A stretch of DNA of 6,810 bases from CADDYX01 sp045809945. Its GTDB lineage: Bacteria; Verrucomicrobiota; Verrucomicrobiia; Chthoniobacterales; UBA10450. Position 1 is the first letter of the stretch; each line of letters begins with the position of its first letter. The stretch lies in NCBI GenBank assembly GCA_045809945.1, contig JBJMWW010000103.1, forward strand, positions 1 through 6,810. Direction: 5' to 3'. This document shows, piece after piece, positions 1 through 6,483 of this stretch. The translations under genes and the position numbers were made by a program. The notes beneath the pieces are model-generated. The model saw only the letters and a program-made list of their open reading frames with translations. It did no database searches and had not been told where the DNA came from.

Positions 1-1
1 T

Positions 2-493
2 GAGAAGCAGATCGATCAGCAGGGGATCGACGTGCTGCTGCGGTTCCAGCCAGTCGCGTCCGATCTGCGCCGCGTCGTCTCAGCGATCAAATTGAATTCG
101 AATCTTGAGCGGATGGCCGACCAGGCGGTGACGATCGGGCGTCGCGCGCGCAAGCTGAACGCGCACCCGCCGTTACCGCAGATGCTGTTGATCGAGCCAA
201 TGTACACGCACGCGCTCGATATGCTGCGCGACAGCGTGGACGCCTACATGCGCGAAGATGCGGATCTTGCGCGCGAGATCGGGCCACGGGACAAAATCCT
301 CGACGAAATGAATTCAGAAGCGGGCAGTATCCTGACCGAAAAAATGGCGGAGGATCCCGATCAGTTGCGCGGGTATTTGAATCTGATGCTGATCGCGCGC
401 TGTCTCGAGCGGGTGGGCGATCACGCGACGAACATCGCGGAGGATGCCGTCTACGCTGTAGCCGCGGTAGACATTCGACATCTGCACGCCTGA
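2..493 (+). CDS. phoU: Phosphate-specific transport system accessory protein PhoU (C-terminal 163 residues, 5' end outside window)
   Basis: PhoU is a cytoplasmic helical-bundle protein that links the Pst phosphate transporter to the PhoR/PhoB sensor pathway and represses the Pho response when phosphate is plentiful. The reading frame is open from the first bases of the window, so the true start lies upstream; the GTG at 32 is internal. Visible family signatures are FQPVASDLRRVV (residues 15-26 of the visible part) followed by LERMADQAVTIGR (about 35-47), which is the metal-binding ExxxD helix of the first bundle. The matching signature of the second bundle is LERVGDHATNIAEDAVY near the C-terminus (about 135-151). 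The usual length is 215-240 residues, so roughly 60-75 are missing. pstB or other pst genes would be expected upstream, outside the window. It converges on secG with only 16 bases between the stop codons. Confidence 0.93.
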   Translation, partial: EKQIDQQGIDVLLRFQPVASDLRRVVSAIKLNSNLERMADQAVTIGRRARKLNAHPPLPQMLLIEPMYTHALDMLRDSVDAYMREDADLAREIGPRDKILDEMNSEAGSILTEKMAEDPDQLRGYLNLMLIARCLERVGDHATNIAEDAVYAVAAVDIRHLHA

Positions 494-509
494 TTCGGCG
501 CGCGATCTA

Positions 510-1094
510 CTACGGCTTCTTTGGTGGTGGCGGTTGCGAACCCTGCGGTGCCTGAGTTCCAGCCGGCACCGCGCCCACCGCCATGTCGGACGGTCTGACT
601 GATTGGGTTGGACCTGCTCCAGGCGGTGCCGGATTCGTCACTGTGCCCGGAGGCCCCACTGCCGACGAAGGACTGGGTTGCGCCATTGGGGCGGCCGGCT
701 GATTCGACGGTGCACCGCTGGCACTTGCGCCAGCGGAGGCGGCCGGGGACGCCGGAGCTCCCGGCGCGACCGAAGCAGATGCTCCCGGTGATGCCGAGGC
801 CGCGGGCGGCGGCAGGTTTTTCATCAGCTCGCTGCGCAGAGCGCTCTGGTTGATCGTTTGATGGGCGTAGAGGATCGAAAGGACGAAAGTTAGAACGAAG
901 AAGATGCCGGCGAGCCAGCCGGTAAACTTCACGAGCACGTTTGTCGTCTGCGCGCCGAAAATATTTTCGGTGACGCCGCCACCGAACGCCGCGCCCAGCC
1001 CTTCGCTCTTAGGCCGCTGCATCAGGATCACGAGGATCATGATCAAGGCGATCAGCACGTAGACGACGAGCAAAATGTTGATGACAATGTTCAT
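510..1094 (-). CDS. secG: Protein translocase subunit SecG with long Ala/Pro/Ser-rich C-terminal tail
   Basis: SecG is the small non-essential subunit of the SecYEG channel in the inner membrane, where it assists SecA-driven preprotein export. I start it at ATG 1092-1094 (MNIVINILL), because the same open frame further upstream reads antisense-like sequence inside mazG. The core is typical: a first membrane helix (about 3-24), the conserved cytoplasmic loop with LMQRPKSEGLGAAFGGG (about 24-40) and IFGAQT, then a second helix (about 57-77). The family is normally 75-115 residues; this protein has 194, with about 100 extra residues (from about 95) almost entirely Ala, Pro, Ser and Gly, ending PPPPKKP. 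The gene ends in two tandem TAG stops (507-512). It begins 46 bases after mazG in the same direction and is probably cotranscribed. No clear Shine-Dalgarno precedes the ATG. Confidence 0.93.
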   Translation of the reverse strand: MNIVINILLVVYVLIALIMILVILMQRPKSEGLGAAFGGGVTENIFGAQTTNVLVKFTGWLAGIFFVLTFVLSILYAHQTINQSALRSELMKNLPPPAASASPGASASVAPGAPASPAASAGASASGAPSNQPAAPMAQPSPSSAVGPPGTVTNPAPPGAGPTQSVRPSDMAVGAVPAGTQAPQGSQPPPPKKP

Positions 1095-1140
1095 CGGCGG
1101 GCGGGGAATATGGCCGAAGTCGACGCTTTGTAAACGCGCG

Positions 1141-1917
1141 TCAGCGATCGGCTTTGATCGCGTTCCAGATCTCGTCCAGCTGCTCGAGCGGCAAATCCCC
1201 GAGCTGTTTCCCGCTCGCACGCACGCGGTCTTCCAGCTCGTTGAACCGCGTAACGAACTTGTCGGTCGCGCTTCGCAGCGTCGACTCGGCATCGAGGTCG
1301 CATTTCCGCGCCAGATTCGTCACGGCAAAGAGAAGGTCACCGATTTCATCGGTGATCTGCTCGCGGTGGCCTGACTCGACGGCGGCTTTCGCTTCGCCCA
1401 GCTCTTCGTCCACTTTTGCGATCACGTCGGCAACGTTGTTCCAATCGAAATGAACGCGGGCCGCTTTCTTCTGGATTTTCTCAGCCCGCATTAATGCCGG
1501 CAGTGCGGCAGCCACGCCTTCGAGGTAATGCTTTCTTGTTTTTTCACCGTGCTTGATCGCTTCCCACTGGCGCACGACGCCTTCGCTTTCGCTGACCTCG
1601 CTGTCGCCAAACACGTGCGGATGACGACGAATCAATTTCTCCGTCACCTCGTGAAGGATCTCGCCGATCGAAAACCGACCCGCTTCGCGCGCGATCTCCG
1701 CCTGCATCACGACGAGCAGCAGAACGTCACCGAGTTCTTCGCGCAGATTCGCTTCGTCGTTCTCGCGAATCGCATGAACCACTTCGTACGCTTCTTCGAG
1801 CAACTTCGGCGCGAGCGAGTCGTGCGTTTGCTCCCGATCCCATGGGCAGCCGCCCGGCGCCCGCAGTTGCGCCACGATCTGGCAGAGCCGCGCGAACTCC
1901 TCTTTCAAATCCGCCAC
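1141..1917 (-). CDS. mazG: Nucleoside triphosphate pyrophosphohydrolase MazG
   Basis: MazG hydrolyses (d)NTPs to NMP plus pyrophosphate. It is considered a house-cleaning enzyme and in E. coli it also affects ppGpp levels. I chose GTG at 1915-1917: it gives 258 residues, matching the usual length of about 260, and it places the family N-terminus (LRAPGGCPWDREQTHDSL, about 18-35) at the expected position. Upstream residues in this frame are translation of the overlapping DUF2270 gene. Both MazG domains are complete. The N-terminal one has LLEEAYEV plus EELGDVLL (EExxE and ExxD metal ligands, about 39-66) and RRHPHVFGD (98-105). The C-terminal catalytic one has KVDEELGEAK and DEIGDLLFAVTNLAR (about 168-204). 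It overlaps the end of the DUF2270 gene by 13 bases, suggesting translational coupling in an operon with secG downstream. Confidence 0.94.
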   Translation of the reverse strand: MADLKEEFARLCQIVAQLRAPGGCPWDREQTHDSLAPKLLEEAYEVVHAIRENDEANLREELGDVLLLVVMQAEIAREAGRFSIGEILHEVTEKLIRRHPHVFGDSEVSESEGVVRQWEAIKHGEKTRKHYLEGVAAALPALMRAEKIQKKAARVHFDWNNVADVIAKVDEELGEAKAAVESGHREQITDEIGDLLFAVTNLARKCDLDAESTLRSATDKFVTRFNELEDRVRASGKQLGDLPLEQLDEIWNAIKADR

Positions 1918-2633
1918 AAGGAACGATTCGCTCCGAACTCCGCGATTTCGCCGGTCGTTTTCTTGCTCACGTAAATCGTGATCCCGATGACGAGGGCGAG
2001 CGTGCTGGCGAAAATGAAGGCGACCAGCCAGGCTGGAATTTGCCCCACTCGCAGCGCGCGATAAAACGACAATGGTCCATCCATCGCCATCGGTGCGTGC
2101 AGAAAAATCTTCGTCACCCACGCGACCATGATGAGGATGAAGATGAAAACGTAGTTGCGCTTCAGGCGGCGACCGATCGCTTCGAGTTTGCTGATTTTGA
2201 ACGACGGCAGAATCAGATCTTCCGAGACGAGCCGGCGCCACTCGCCCTGCAGGAGGTGTTCATTTTCGCTCACGATCGGGACAAGAAAATGTGCTTCGAG
2301 CATGCGGACGCGCGCGCGAAACGCATCGTAAAAGCGGTAGCGACGCGCTTCGATCCAGAGCATCGCCCAGACGATGGCGACGTTAAAAAAGAAGATGATG
2401 TGCGGCACTTCGCGATTCGAAAACGCGATCGTGATGATCGCCGTGCTCGAAGTGATGGCCCAGTTGGTCGTGATGTCGAGCCGCTGCCGCCAGACCATGA
2501 TGCGCCCCATTTCACCGCGATAGAAATGCGCCATCGCATTGACGTAGGTCGAGTCGTGGGTGGCCGTTGGGTCGACCGCACCGAGATGGCCGGGCGGCGG
2601 CGTGGTAGGGCTGGACAGTTCAGCCGGTGGCAT
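1905..2633 (-). CDS. DUF2270-family integral membrane protein
   Basis: A 242-residue protein that I recognise by pattern as DUF2270, a family of predicted membrane proteins with no known function. The signature is FYRGEMGR-x-MVWRQRLDITTNWA (about 37-59), followed by a hydrophobic segment (59-72), a second one (79-95) that runs into the conserved WIEARRYRFYDAFRARVRML (93-112), then a hydrophilic stretch (113-159) and two more membrane segments (about 161-178 and 202-222). The first 30 residues are Pro-rich and poorly conserved-looking, so the ATG at 2633 is not secure; Met34 is an alternative. It is the first gene of the leftward group with mazG and secG and faces the ClC gene divergently. A good sigma70-like promoter lies just upstream. 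No function can be inferred from the sequence. Confidence 0.85.
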   Translation of the reverse strand: MPPAELSSPTTPPPGHLGAVDPTATHDSTYVNAMAHFYRGEMGRIMVWRQRLDITTNWAITSSTAIITIAFSNREVPHIIFFFNVAIVWAMLWIEARRYRFYDAFRARVRMLEAHFLVPIVSENEHLLQGEWRRLVSEDLILPSFKISKLEAIGRRLKRNYVFIFILIMVAWVTKIFLHAPMAMDGPLSFYRALRVGQIPAWLVAFIFASTLALVIGITIYVSKKTTGEIAEFGANRSLWRI

Positions 2634-2640
2634 CGATCAC

Positions 2641-2670
2641 ATTATGCACGCATGTCGAGTGGCGAGACAA
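2641..2670 (-). promoter_or_regulatory. Putative sigma70-type promoter for the DUF2270-mazG-secG operon
   Basis: Read on the minus strand, TTGTCT (2670-2665, four of six matches to the -35 consensus) is followed after 18 bases by CATAAT (2646-2641, five of six matches to the -10 consensus). Only seven bases separate the -10 box from the ATG at 2633, so transcription would begin at or beside the start codon. This implies a leaderless message or a true start further inside the gene. Prediction by eye only. Confidence 0.35.
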
Positions 2671-2683
2671 TCTTGCGTTAGCG

Positions 2684-4468
2684 ATGGAAACAGGGAACAC
2701 GGCGACCGATCCACGGCTGCAGAAAATCGTGCGCGGCCTCAAGCTGCGCGTCTGGATTGCGGAAGTCATCCGGCCAAGCGAGCTGCAAGTCACGCTTTGC
2801 TGGGCCGGACTGATCGGATTTCTCGGGGCTGTCGCGTCGTTCGGTTTTCGCGAGCTGACCGGATTCGTCCACTGGTTGTTCACGCAACGAATCGGCGACT
2901 ACGCGAGCACATTCGCGGCGCTGCCGTATTGGCGACGTCTCATTACGCCGGCGATCGGCGGGTTGATCGCCGGCGCAATCCTCTACGCCGGCACGCGTTT
3001 TCGCCGCTCGAAATACACAACCGATTACATGGAAGCGGTCGTGGTTGGTGAAGGCTTGATCGCGTTGCGCTCGAGCCTGATGAAATGCGCCTCGGCCATG
3101 TTCAGCATCGCGTCGGGCGCGTCGATCGGCCGCGAAGGTCCGCTCGTCCAATTGTCATCGCTTTGCTCGTCGCTGCTCGCACGCTGGCAGAACTGGTCCC
3201 GTCCGCGGCGTCGTTTGCTCGTCGCATGCGGCGCGGCCGCTGGCATCGCCTCGGCCTACAACGCGCCGATCGGCGGAGCGCTTTTCGTTGCCGACATCGT
3301 GCTCGGCTCGATGGAAATGCAAATCTTCGGGCCGCTTGTCTTCGCGTCGGTGATCGCGACGCTGACGATGCAACGGTTCATCGGCAAAGAGCCGCTCTAC
3401 GCCAGCGCTTTCGAACTGCGTTCTGATTGGGAAATTCTGCCCCACGTCGTGCTTGGCCTGCTGCTCGGACTCGCGGCGCCGTGGTTTCTACGATTACTTC
3501 GCGCCTCGGAACGCTGGTTCTTGAAACTCGGAGTTCCAGTTTATGCGCGAATGACAATCGGCGGCCTGATCGTCGGCGCGCTCGCCATTTTCTCGCCCAA
3601 CGTTGCTGGCAATGGCTACAGCTCGATCACGAACATTCTGCACGCCGAATGGTTCTGGCCCGCGCTCGCCATGATCCTCGCCTGTAAATTGATCGCGACC
3701 GTTGCGACCTTCGGCTCAGGTGCTGTCGGCGGTGTTTTCACCCCGACCCTCCTGATCGGTGCGAGCTCCGGATTTTTGTTCGGAACGCTGGCCCGCTATC
3801 TCCTCGGCGCGTCAGTGACAAGCGATCCGGCGGTGTTCGCGCTCGTCGGCATGGGCGCCTTTCTGGCCGCGACAACCCATGCACCGGTGATGGCCATGCT
3901 GATGATTTTCGAGCTCAGCCTCGACTACCAGATCATCCTGCCGCTCATGCTCGCGTCGGTTGTTGCCTATTACATCTCGATCAGCATCGAACGGCGCTCG
4001 ATTTACAGCGAATCACTAAAACGGAAAGGCGCCTCGCTCTTTGACGATCGACTCGCACATGTTCGGGTCGCCGATTTACTCAAACCGGATCCGCTCGCTG
4101 TCCTCGAGACCGCGCGCTTCCGCGAAATCGGGCAGGACTTCATCACCCATCGCTTCAATTATCTTTACGTGGTCGATCCGGCGCGGCAGTTCAAAGGAGC
4201 GATCTCACTGCACGACATTAAAGCGTATCTGAACGATCCGGCCCTGGCCGATCTCGTCATCGCGCGTGACGTGATGCGCTTCGATTTTCCGACAATCGAT
4301 CGCAAAACGTCGATTCGCGATGCGCTCCAGCGATTTTCCGAACATGAAGGTGAGCGGTTGCCGGTGGTGGCGGATGCCGAATCGGCGGAGCTGATTGGGA
4401 CGGTCTCGAAAACGGATTTGATTCTGGCGCTGGCGCACCGCGAGAGTGAGCAGACGCAGGAGAAATAA
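2684..4468 (+). CDS. ClC-family chloride channel/transporter (ClcB-like) with C-terminal CBS domain pair
   Basis: ClC proteins are dimeric membrane proteins that conduct Cl- or exchange it for H+. I use ATG 2684 (594 residues); an in-frame GTG at 2627 would add 19 residues that overlap the divergent gene. The membrane domain spans about 40-440. GREGP (149-153) contains the gating glutamate (E151), AGIASAYNAPIGGALF (186-201) is the conserved inner region, GGVFTP (349-354) is the GxFxP anion motif, and SIYS (439-442) carries the central tyrosine. The first motif, GSGIP in E. coli ClcA, is replaced by TDYMEAVVVGEG, as in the ClcB branch. The position of the internal proton glutamate (E203 in ClcA) is Ile205, following FVAD. 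Two CBS domains (about 462-525 and 527-585) follow in the cytoplasm, the second starting ARDVM and ending TVSKTDLILAL; such pairs often bind adenine nucleotides. The stop overlaps the EIIA start by one base. Confidence 0.93.
   Translation: METGNTATDPRLQKIVRGLKLRVWIAEVIRPSELQVTLCWAGLIGFLGAVASFGFRELTGFVHWLFTQRIGDYASTFAALPYWRRLITPAIGGLIAGAILYAGTRFRRSKYTTDYMEAVVVGEGLIALRSSLMKCASAMFSIASGASIGREGPLVQLSSLCSSLLARWQNWSRPRRRLLVACGAAAGIASAYNAPIGGALFVADIVLGSMEMQIFGPLVFASVIATLTMQRFIGKEPLYASAFELRSDWEILPHVVLGLLLGLAAPWFLRLLRASERWFLKLGVPVYARMTIGGLIVGALAIFSPNVAGNGYSSITNILHAEWFWPALAMILACKLIATVATFGSGAVGGVFTPTLLIGASSGFLFGTLARYLLGASVTSDPAVFALVGMGAFLAATTHAPVMAMLMIFELSLDYQIILPLMLASVVAYYISISIERRSIYSESLKRKGASLFDDRLAHVRVADLLKPDPLAVLETARFREIGQDFITHRFNYLYVVDPARQFKGAISLHDIKAYLNDPALADLVIARDVMRFDFPTIDRKTSIRDALQRFSEHEGERLPVVADAESAELIGTVSKTDLILALAHRESEQTQEK
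4458..4462 (+). promoter_or_regulatory. Shine-Dalgarno site of the EIIA gene inside the ClC 3' end
   Basis: AGGAG lies five bases before the ATG at 4468, within the last codons of the ClC gene. With the TAATG stop/start overlap, this supports translation of the EIIA gene from the same message. It is the clearest ribosome binding site in the window. Confidence 0.7.
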
Positions 4469-4935
4469 TGGCCATTTCATTTCACGAAATTTTCCGACCC
4501 GAGCAGATCGTGCTCGATATGCGCGCTTCGGCGCAAAACGACGCCGTGATCGAAGTGGTCCAGCAATTAGGCGCGGCAAAGCGGGTCGAAGATTACTACG
4601 CGTTTGCCGATGCCGTGATGGAACGCGAGTCACGCAGCTCGACGAACACCGGCGATGGCGTGGCGTTTCCGCACGCGCGCACTGATCTGGTCGACGAAAT
4701 CGTGCTGGGCATAGGTCGCAGCAAGGCGGGAGTGAAATTCGGCGGACCGGATGCAGCGGTGCACCTCATTTTTCTGATTGGTGTTCCGCAACGAATGGTT
4801 ACGGATTACCTCGTCTGCGTCGGCACGATTGCGCGAATCGTGAAGCCGAAGGAGCGCCGCGATGCGCTGCTCAATGCCGCGACCGCGGAGGAATTCGCGG
4901 AAATTTTACGTTCCGGCGCGCTCCTGCTCGAGTGA
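4468..4935 (+). CDS. PTS EIIA domain protein, PtsN/fructose-mannitol type
   Basis: A 155-residue single-domain protein of the PTS EIIA type 2 superfamily. These proteins accept phosphate from HPr or NPr on a histidine and either pass it to a sugar permease or, as in PtsN, act as regulators of ion transport and metabolism. The phosphorylation site motif is clear: STNTGDGVAFPHART (58-72), with His69 as the expected phospho-acceptor. The body continues with GIGRSKAGVKFGG (81-93), the core strand VHLIFLIGVP (98-107) and the C-terminal helices (111-150). The second active-site histidine of PtsN and EIIA-Mtl, in an EHL context, appears as Tyr114 (DYL). No EIIB, EIIC, HPr or EI is adjacent. The partner gene is instead the ClC channel, whose stop codon overlaps this start, so a regulatory role on that channel is more likely than sugar uptake (inference). 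The 3' end overlaps the convergent glycosyltransferase gene by 30 bases. Confidence 0.88.
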   Translation: MAISFHEIFRPEQIVLDMRASAQNDAVIEVVQQLGAAKRVEDYYAFADAVMERESRSSTNTGDGVAFPHARTDLVDEIVLGIGRSKAGVKFGGPDAAVHLIFLIGVPQRMVTDYLVCVGTIARIVKPKERRDALLNAATAEEFAEILRSGALLLE

Positions 4936-5592
4936 GTCGTCGCTGCGAGTACGATCATACCGGCGCTGCAATCGTTCCGGCGTGGCGCCGAATTTGTAAA
5001 GCAGGGCGAAGAGCGCGGCCTTGCGGTTCATCTTTCGCACCTCGGGTCGAATATCTCTGTCTTCCTTTCGTATCGGCGGATCGAGCAAAACGGTTTTGCC
5101 CAGGCGCCGAAGTCGCCGCAGGAAATCGATGTCTTCGATAAACGGCACCTTGGTAAACCCACCGAGCTGAAAGAAAGCTTCGCGCCGGACGAAAATCGAT
5201 TGTTTGCCCGGATCGAGCGACATCATTCCAAAGAGGGTGTGAAACGCGCCACCGATTACCTCCGGGTTTCCCATCGCGTTCTGCAGCGCCTTCATGTGTT
5301 CCGGCCCGAGCAGAATGTCTGGCGGATGGAACAGCAGCACGTTCGCGCTTGCGAATATGACCCCCGCATTCATCTGCGGCCCGCGATTTCGAGCGGTGCA
5401 ACGGACGAACATCGTGCCGAATTGCTGGGTCAGGTTCAGCGCTTCGGCTTCATCCGACGCATCGCAGACGATGAGGTCAACGATGCCGCTGATGCGGGCA
5501 AGCTGCGGCATAAGCACGGCGAGATTTTTCGCGTCGTGCCACGCCGGAATGATGACACTGACTTCAACCTCGCCGCCGGCAGCGGCGCTCAC
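4906..5592 (-). CDS. Family 2 glycosyltransferase, TIGR04283-like
   Basis: A 228-residue GT-A fold glycosyltransferase without membrane segments. It starts VEVSVIIPAWHD (9-20), typical of GT2 enzymes, followed by DLIVCDASD (39-47), the nucleotide-binding strand. ARNRGPQMNAG (67-77) and IFVRREAFFQLGGF (133-146) followed by PFIEDIDFLRRLRRLG (150-165) match the TIGR04283 group (rSAM/selenodomain-associated transferase 2). The metal-binding strand, usually LLFLHADT, reads LLFHPPD (86-92): the Asp is kept but the preceding residues differ. The C-terminus ends with a Y-x-FGATPERLQRRY stretch, also family-like. The sugar donor and acceptor are unknown. The start is GTG at 5590-5592, sharing a GTGA overlap with the stop of the upstream rhomboid-like gene, so the two are probably cotranscribed. 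The last 30 bases lie under the convergent EIIA gene. Confidence 0.87.
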   Translation of the reverse strand: MSAAAGGEVEVSVIIPAWHDAKNLAVLMPQLARISGIVDLIVCDASDEAEALNLTQQFGTMFVRCTARNRGPQMNAGVIFASANVLLFHPPDILLGPEHMKALQNAMGNPEVIGGAFHTLFGMMSLDPGKQSIFVRREAFFQLGGFTKVPFIEDIDFLRRLRRLGKTVLLDPPIRKEDRDIRPEVRKMNRKAALFALLYKFGATPERLQRRYDRTRSDDSLEQERAGT

Positions 5593-6434
5593 TTCGATTC
5601 GTTCAGGAGGCGGCTGCGGGCGCGATCGAGCGCGCGTCGCTCCGAAGCAGTGAGACTATTGATTCCGGATTTCGCGATCTTGTCGAGAATCGGATCGATC
5701 GAGCTGTAAACGTCATCGGGCTCGACCACTCGTCGGGACGACGGTTTTGGGACGACGTGAAATTTCGGTTTCGGCTGCAGGGCAGCTTTGAAGTTGCTCC
5801 ACCACATTAGCTCCGGACCGACGCCGCGGGCGCGGATAAAAATCCAGGCCGCTGCCATGCTGCTCCAGACCACGACCAGATCGGACCAGGCGTGATAGGC
5901 GAGCAACTGGAGCGTGTAAATTCCCGCCAGAATCAAAGCCGTCCATTTCGCTGTGATGCGAAGGAACATTTCCGCGTTCGGATAAATCGCGGCGAACGCG
6001 ATGAAAATGCCGAAGTGCAGCGCGGGCGATCCACCCAGGCCGGTCCGTTGCCACAAGCCCCAGAAGGTCAAAATCGCCACCGGAACGAAGAGCAGCAGCC
6101 CGTAAAGAACAATGAAAGGCCGCTGGCCGATGTAGCGTTCCACTTCGCGTCCGAAGACGAAGAGCATGTACATCTCGATTGCGAACCAAAGGAGGCTGCC
6201 GGGCGGATGGACGAAAGCGTAGGTCGCAAGCCGCCAAAGCTGCGCGCCGTAAAAAATGCGCGCGCTGTCAAAAATCAGGAGATTCAGAATTGCCGCGAAT
6301 CCCGTAGCGAACAGCACGCAACCCGCGACCGCCACCGCAACGTGTGTGGCGACGAGAATCGTCGTCACGTCGACCGGAAGCCGGCCCATCCAGGTGACTG
6401 GTTTGTAGTCATCGGAAGTAGCGACTCCAAACAT
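5589..6434 (-). CDS. Rhomboid-like membrane protein, probably catalytically inactive, with DUF6576-type C-terminal tail
   Basis: Rhomboids are intramembrane serine proteases. This 281-residue protein has their layout: an N-terminal SDDYKPVTWMGRLPV followed by a membrane segment (about 23-56), then LWRLATYAFVHPPGS (66-80) and FVFGREVERYIG (92-103), several more membrane segments up to about 200, and a cytoplasmic tail. The tail IDPILDKIAKSGINSLTASE (245-264) is the short helical motif found at the end of many Bacteroidota and Verrucomicrobiota rhomboids (DUF6576). The catalytic GxSG is replaced by GGSPA (134-138), the expected catalytic His near 189 appears to be Val, and the conserved loop Asn is replaced by Glu87. 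I start at ATG 6434. The frame stays open to 6572, but that extra part is translation of interspersed repeats, and an alternative ATG at 6488 sits inside a repeat arm. The glycosyltransferase gene follows with a 4-base overlap. Confidence 0.8.
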   Translation of the reverse strand: MFGVATSDDYKPVTWMGRLPVDVTTILVATHVAVAVAGCVLFATGFAAILNLLIFDSARIFYGAQLWRLATYAFVHPPGSLLWFAIEMYMLFVFGREVERYIGQRPFIVLYGLLLFVPVAILTFWGLWQRTGLGGSPALHFGIFIAFAAIYPNAEMFLRITAKWTALILAGIYTLQLLAYHAWSDLVVVWSSMAAAWIFIRARGVGPELMWWSNFKAALQPKPKFHVVPKPSSRRVVEPDDVYSSIDPILDKIAKSGINSLTASERRALDRARSRLLNESK

Positions 6435-6483
6435 GAGGGGAATTAACGGCGCGCTGAATCCCAGCGCAAGCGGCACTCGGTCG

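Noticed and set aside
449..472. Small inverted repeat GTCTAC...GTAGAC near the phoU end
   Set aside because: It is inside phoU coding sequence, with a 6-bp stem, a 12-base loop and no T-run on either strand, so it is not a convincing terminator.
1095..1292. Extension of the secG frame upstream into mazG
   Set aside because: SecG begins with MNIVINILL at 1094; the 66 upstream residues are out-of-frame mazG sequence.
1918..2241. N-terminal extension of the mazG frame up to an ATG at 2241
   Set aside because: It would add 108 low-quality residues lying inside the DUF2270 coding region. The GTG at 1917 gives the normal MazG length.
1842..2681. Plus-strand open frame of 279 codons opposite the DUF2270 gene
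   Set aside because: Its translation is Arg/Asp/His-rich without any family motif, while the opposite strand has a coherent four-helix membrane protein. It is a GC-driven antisense shadow.
2627..2683. GTG start for the ClC gene at 2627
   Set aside because: It overlaps the divergent DUF2270 start and adds 19 residues that do not resemble a ClC N-terminus. ATG 2684 is preferred, though not proven.
4205..4633. Minus-strand frame across the ClC/EIIA junction
   Set aside because: Arg-rich shadow of two well-supported genes with an intact stop/start overlap and ribosome binding site on the plus strand.
5892..6446. Plus-strand open frame of 184 codons opposite the rhomboid-like gene
   Set aside because: A highly charged translation with no recognisable motif; the opposite strand encodes membrane helices and the rhomboid signature.
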